From Thiomicrorhabdus sp041583835 (GTDB lineage Bacteria; Pseudomonadota; Gammaproteobacteria; Thiomicrospirales; Thiomicrospiraceae), in NCBI RefSeq assembly GCF_041583835.1, contig NZ_JBFHFC010000017.1, forward strand, positions 1-47,318: a stretch of DNA of 47,318 nt, in the 5' to 3' direction. Under the pieces are notes generated by a model. The model made no database searches. It was not told the DNA's origin and saw only the letters and a list, made by a program, of their open reading frames with translations. Both the position numbers and the translations under genes were made by a program. This document shows positions 44,797-47,318 of this stretch, piece after piece (positions within the stretch are counted from its first letter, which is position 1; every line of letters begins with the position of its first letter).

Positions 44797-44888
44797 AATA
44801 AACCCATTTAATGATCCTTATTAATACGTATTATTTGCTATAATAATTCAGAAAATTTAGGATTGCTTAATTAAAGAGCAAATTTAAG

Positions 44889-45494
44889 ATGAAACCAATT
44901 CTCATTTATGTACAAAATCCAAGTGCTCTTGAAACATGGTTAAGTGCATGCGAGACGGAACCTGAAATCCTATACAACCTTGATGACATTGAATCAATGA
45001 ATAGAGCATTGGGCGAATGTCTACTGTTATTACACAAGGCTGACGAAGAAATTGAGTCAAGAATTTCAGATCTGTCACAGCGAGGATTGGATATTTTGTT
45101 ATTCAGTAACAAGCCTTCCGTTGAAGAAAGCTTGAAATTCTTTAAATTGGGAGTAAAAGGATACTTAAACACTTTCGCAAATAAAAACAGAATTAAACAA
45201 GCAATCGAAACTGTTCAAGTCGGCAACATATGGTTAGGACAAAATATTATGCAGGCTATGATTGAATCCGTCTCGCATACCCAGCAGCCTCACGACGGAT
45301 GGAAACAACATCTAACCGAGCGCGAAATTGAAGTTACCAATTGGGTTGCAAAAAGCAAGAGCAATAAGGAAATTGCGCAATTACTTGATATCACCGAACG
45401 CACAGTAAAGGCACATTTGCAAAACATATTTCAAAAACTCTCCGTTAAGGATAGGTTAAGCTTGGTACTCAAGGTTCAAAATTGGACAGATTAA
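44889..45494 (+). CDS. LuxR-type regulator with degenerate receiver domain
   Basis: A 201-residue protein. The first 125 residues have the alpha/beta pattern of a receiver (ILIYVQN, ILLFSNKPSVEESLKFFKLGVKGYL with Lys90), but the acidic pocket is absent and His49 in LLLLHKAD sits where the phosphorylated Asp should be, so it probably does not work by phosphorylation. Residues 142-190 are a GerE/LuxR helix-turn-helix (LTEREIEVTNWVAKSKSNKEIA). Placed between lapC and lapE, it likely controls these or adhesin genes. Confidence 0.85.
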   Translation: MKPILIYVQNPSALETWLSACETEPEILYNLDDIESMNRALGECLLLLHKADEEIESRISDLSQRGLDILLFSNKPSVEESLKFFKLGVKGYLNTFANKNRIKQAIETVQVGNIWLGQNIMQAMIESVSHTQQPHDGWKQHLTEREIEVTNWVAKSKSNKEIAQLLDITERTVKAHLQNIFQKLSVKDRLSLVLKVQNWTD

Positions 45495-45578
45495 GAACGG
45501 TTTTAATTAAAAACGTAAAACTACGGGTAGTAGTAAAAGAATTAATCAACTCAATAAATCTCTGAAAGGAGACAAAAA

Positions 45579-46940
45579 ATGAATTTCAATCAGAAGGCAA
45601 TATTTAAAAAGTCCTATCTAGCTCTTTTGAGCTGTTTAGTTTTTCCAATTTCAAGCTTAGTTAGCCCTGCTTACGCTTTAGAACTTCAAGAAACCGTCGA
45701 AGACGCAATTATGCACAACCCGGAAGTACGCGAACAGATAAAAGCGTATAGAGCGATTGAAGCGGAATTAACAGGTGCAAAAGGTAGCTGGTATCCTCGT
45801 ATCGATCTCTCTGCCGGCCTTGGCTATGAAGAAGTCGATAAAGAAAACCCTAGATTGGACAATACCGGCGGTGACGGTTTGACTCGAAGAGAAGGTGCGA
45901 TCCGACTGACCGAAAACATCTTTGAAGGTTTTGCGACCGAAAACGAAATCAAACGCCAACAACACAGACTTGATGCTGCTTCCTATACGGTTTTATCTAA
46001 AGCGAATCAGATTGCGCTTGATATGACCGAAGCTTATATCAACCTGATCAAGGAAAAAGAACTCGTCAAGCTATCTGAAGACAATGTTGAGACACACCAA
46101 AAAATCCTTGATCAAATCATTCAACGACAAGAAGCCGGTATTGGCAACCAAGTGGAAGTTGATCAAGCTCAAGCCCGTCTTGCCTTGGCCAAATCAAATC
46201 TAATGGCTGAAAAGAACAACTATTCAGACACGCTGTCGCGTTTTCAACGTGTGTTAGGCCGTATGCCTGACAGTGACTTGGTTCCGCCTACTTTCGACGC
46301 CACTCTACCGGAAAACGAAGAGCAGGCTATCAGTGATGCGTTAATGAATCACCCGACCATCCGTTCCGCTAATGCCGATATCGCTGAAGCACAATCACAG
46401 TACGACTTATCAAAGAGTGCTTACTACCCTCGCATCGACTTGGAAGTCGAAAAAACCTATGACCACAATCTTGCGGGCATCGAAGGTAGAAACGAATATC
46501 TTCAAGCTATGTTACGACTGCGTTATAACCTTTATAACGGCGGAAAAGACAAAGCGGAAAGAAGCCGTACTGCCAGTGCTATGCATCAAGCGATTGAGAT
46601 TCGTAACAACTCAAGACGACAAGCCATTGAGAATTTACGTTATGCATGGAGCGCTCATCAATACATCGGCGAGCAAATCTCTTATACACAAGCCCATATT
46701 AAACTTACGCACGAAACTTTGGTCGGCTACCGCAAGCAATTCAGCTTAGGTCGCAGAACACTTTTAGATCTACTGAACACGGAAGACGAATACATTAGTG
46801 CTCTTAGAACCTTAGTCAGCAGTGAGAGTGAGTATAAAATATCGAAATACCGTATCTTAAACGGTATGGGTACGTTACTGGATAACTTGAATATCTCTTT
46901 AGACATGGTAAAAGCCGAAGGCGATTACACGGATTATTAA
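45579..46940 (+). CDS. lapE: TolC-family outer-membrane channel (LapE-like)
   Basis: A 453-residue outer-membrane efflux protein. The signal peptide ends near residue 33 (PAYA), and the mature part has two repeats of the TolC helical hairpin (HNPEVREQIKAYRAIEAELTG-like starts at about 47 and again at HPTIRSANADIAEAQ near 264), with the YPRIDL turns typical of the family. A strong Shine-Dalgarno AAAGGAGA lies before ATG 45579. With LapB and LapC it completes the type I export channel. Confidence 0.9.
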   Translation: MNFNQKAIFKKSYLALLSCLVFPISSLVSPAYALELQETVEDAIMHNPEVREQIKAYRAIEAELTGAKGSWYPRIDLSAGLGYEEVDKENPRLDNTGGDGLTRREGAIRLTENIFEGFATENEIKRQQHRLDAASYTVLSKANQIALDMTEAYINLIKEKELVKLSEDNVETHQKILDQIIQRQEAGIGNQVEVDQAQARLALAKSNLMAEKNNYSDTLSRFQRVLGRMPDSDLVPPTFDATLPENEEQAISDALMNHPTIRSANADIAEAQSQYDLSKSAYYPRIDLEVEKTYDHNLAGIEGRNEYLQAMLRLRYNLYNGGKDKAERSRTASAMHQAIEIRNNSRRQAIENLRYAWSAHQYIGEQISYTQAHIKLTHETLVGYRKQFSLGRRTLLDLLNTEDEYISALRTLVSSESEYKISKYRILNGMGTLLDNLNISLDMVKAEGDYTDY

Positions 46941-46948
46941 TTAACTGC

Positions 46949-46973
46949 TGCCCGGGGGATCACCCTCCGGGCA
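46949..46973 (+). terminator. probable terminator after lapE
   Basis: GCCCGG and GGG pair with CCC and CCGGGC around a short loop, giving a very G+C-rich stem with one bulged T just after the lapE stop, followed by ATTTAT. The T-run is weak; convergent transcription may use it from the other side. Confidence 0.55.
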
Positions 46974-46974
46974 T

Positions 46975-47318
46975 TTATACTTTCAACATAACAGCCAAAT
47001 AGATCTGCCAAACTCCCATTGAAATCACTCCCAGTCCGGCCAGTTTTCGAACCCAATCTTTACGCGCCAATCGAGTGAAATAAAAGGCAAACACCCCCAT
47101 TAACAATAAATTTGGCAAAGTACCCAGCCCGAATGCCAGCATAACCAATGCACCATCCAATGCACTACCCGCACTCAAAGCCATAATCAGCATGCTGTAC
47201 ACCAAACCGCATGGTAGCCAACCCCAAACCATTCCGTACCACCATGCCTGAGGTAATGACTCAATAGGAGAAAGCTTTTTTGCATAGGGTTGTAACTTCG
47301 ACCAGAGATTCCGCCCCA
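46975..47318 (-). CDS. TauE/SafE-type membrane protein, 5' part outside window
   Basis: The frame is open to the window edge, giving the last 113 residues. A region with WYGMVWGWLPCGLVYS, then three to four hydrophobic helices with the LMLAFGLGTLPN-like turn (VMLAFGLGTLPNLLLMG), matches the small sulfite-exporter TauE/SafE family often found near cytochrome oxidase assembly genes and related to copper or redox transport. The transported compound is unknown. The start codon lies beyond 47318. Confidence 0.75.
   Translation of the reverse strand, partial: GRNLWSKLQPYAKKLSPIESLPQAWWYGMVWGWLPCGLVYSMLIMALSAGSALDGALVMLAFGLGTLPNLLLMGVFAFYFTRLARKDWVRKLAGLGVISMGVWQIYLAVMLKV

Noticed and set aside
1..47318. 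CRISPR array, insertion sequence, tRNA or rRNA genes
   Set aside because: No regularly spaced direct repeats, no DDE transposase with terminal inverted repeats, and no tRNA or rRNA signature were seen on reading the window.

Overview
The window reads as a gammaproteobacterial chromosome carrying an A+T-rich genomic island at its left end. The host part has gammaproteobacterial-type genes (Rep helicase, TruD, LapG/LapD with a type I secretion system, HisI, an aromatic-amine-dehydrogenase cluster). A marine or sulfur-oxidising lineage related to Thiomicrospira/Hydrogenovibrio is my best guess, but no rRNA or tRNA is present to settle it.

Region 1 (about 227-16011) is the island. It opens 16 bases after a partial metallophosphoesterase gene with four overlapping genes (243-5700): three proteins of tyrosine-recombinase type and a small helical protein. 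This layout fits the gamma-mobile-trio (GmtY/GmtZ/GmtX) islands or the Tn554 type. The cargo looks like defence. A minus-strand operon of five genes joined by overlapping or near-adjacent stop/start codons (8758 down to 5722) encodes a PD-(D/E)XK-like protein, a thioredoxin-fold protein, a RuvC-like RNase-H-fold protein, a Ser/Thr kinase and a 59-residue protein. Facing away from it is a 1793-residue Cap4-like nuclease/STAND NTPase of the Avs kind. Then come a HigA-like fragment without its DNA-binding half and an Abi_C abortive-infection gene broken by one in-frame stop. The right edge carries only the last third of a second thioredoxin-fold gene, closely similar to the intact copy inside the island operon.

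Region 2 (16200-26600) is host DNA on the plus strand. It holds a tryptophan-tryptophylquinone amine dehydrogenase cluster (aauB-E-D-A plus a c-type cytochrome), a glycerate kinase, a likely lipid-remodelling set (BtaA-like, a GNAT-like protein, PlcP-like phosphoesterase), and a DEDDh exonuclease paired with hisI. Region 3 (26677-36064) has a large hybrid sensor kinase, truD, a lipoprotein, a Tim44-like membrane protein, an outer-membrane beta-barrel protein, a small-domain methyltransferase and rep.

Region 4 (36110-47318) has an iron-type alcohol dehydrogenase, then a biofilm module: an OmpA lipoprotein with calcium-binding type 3 repeats, LapG protease, LapD c-di-GMP receptor, LapB/LapC type I exporter, a LuxR-type regulator with a degenerate receiver, and a TolC-like LapE. 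In known systems LapD holds LapG when c-di-GMP is high, so LapG cannot cut the surface adhesin exported by LapBCE; the adhesin gene itself is not in this window. A TauE/SafE-type membrane gene runs off the right edge.
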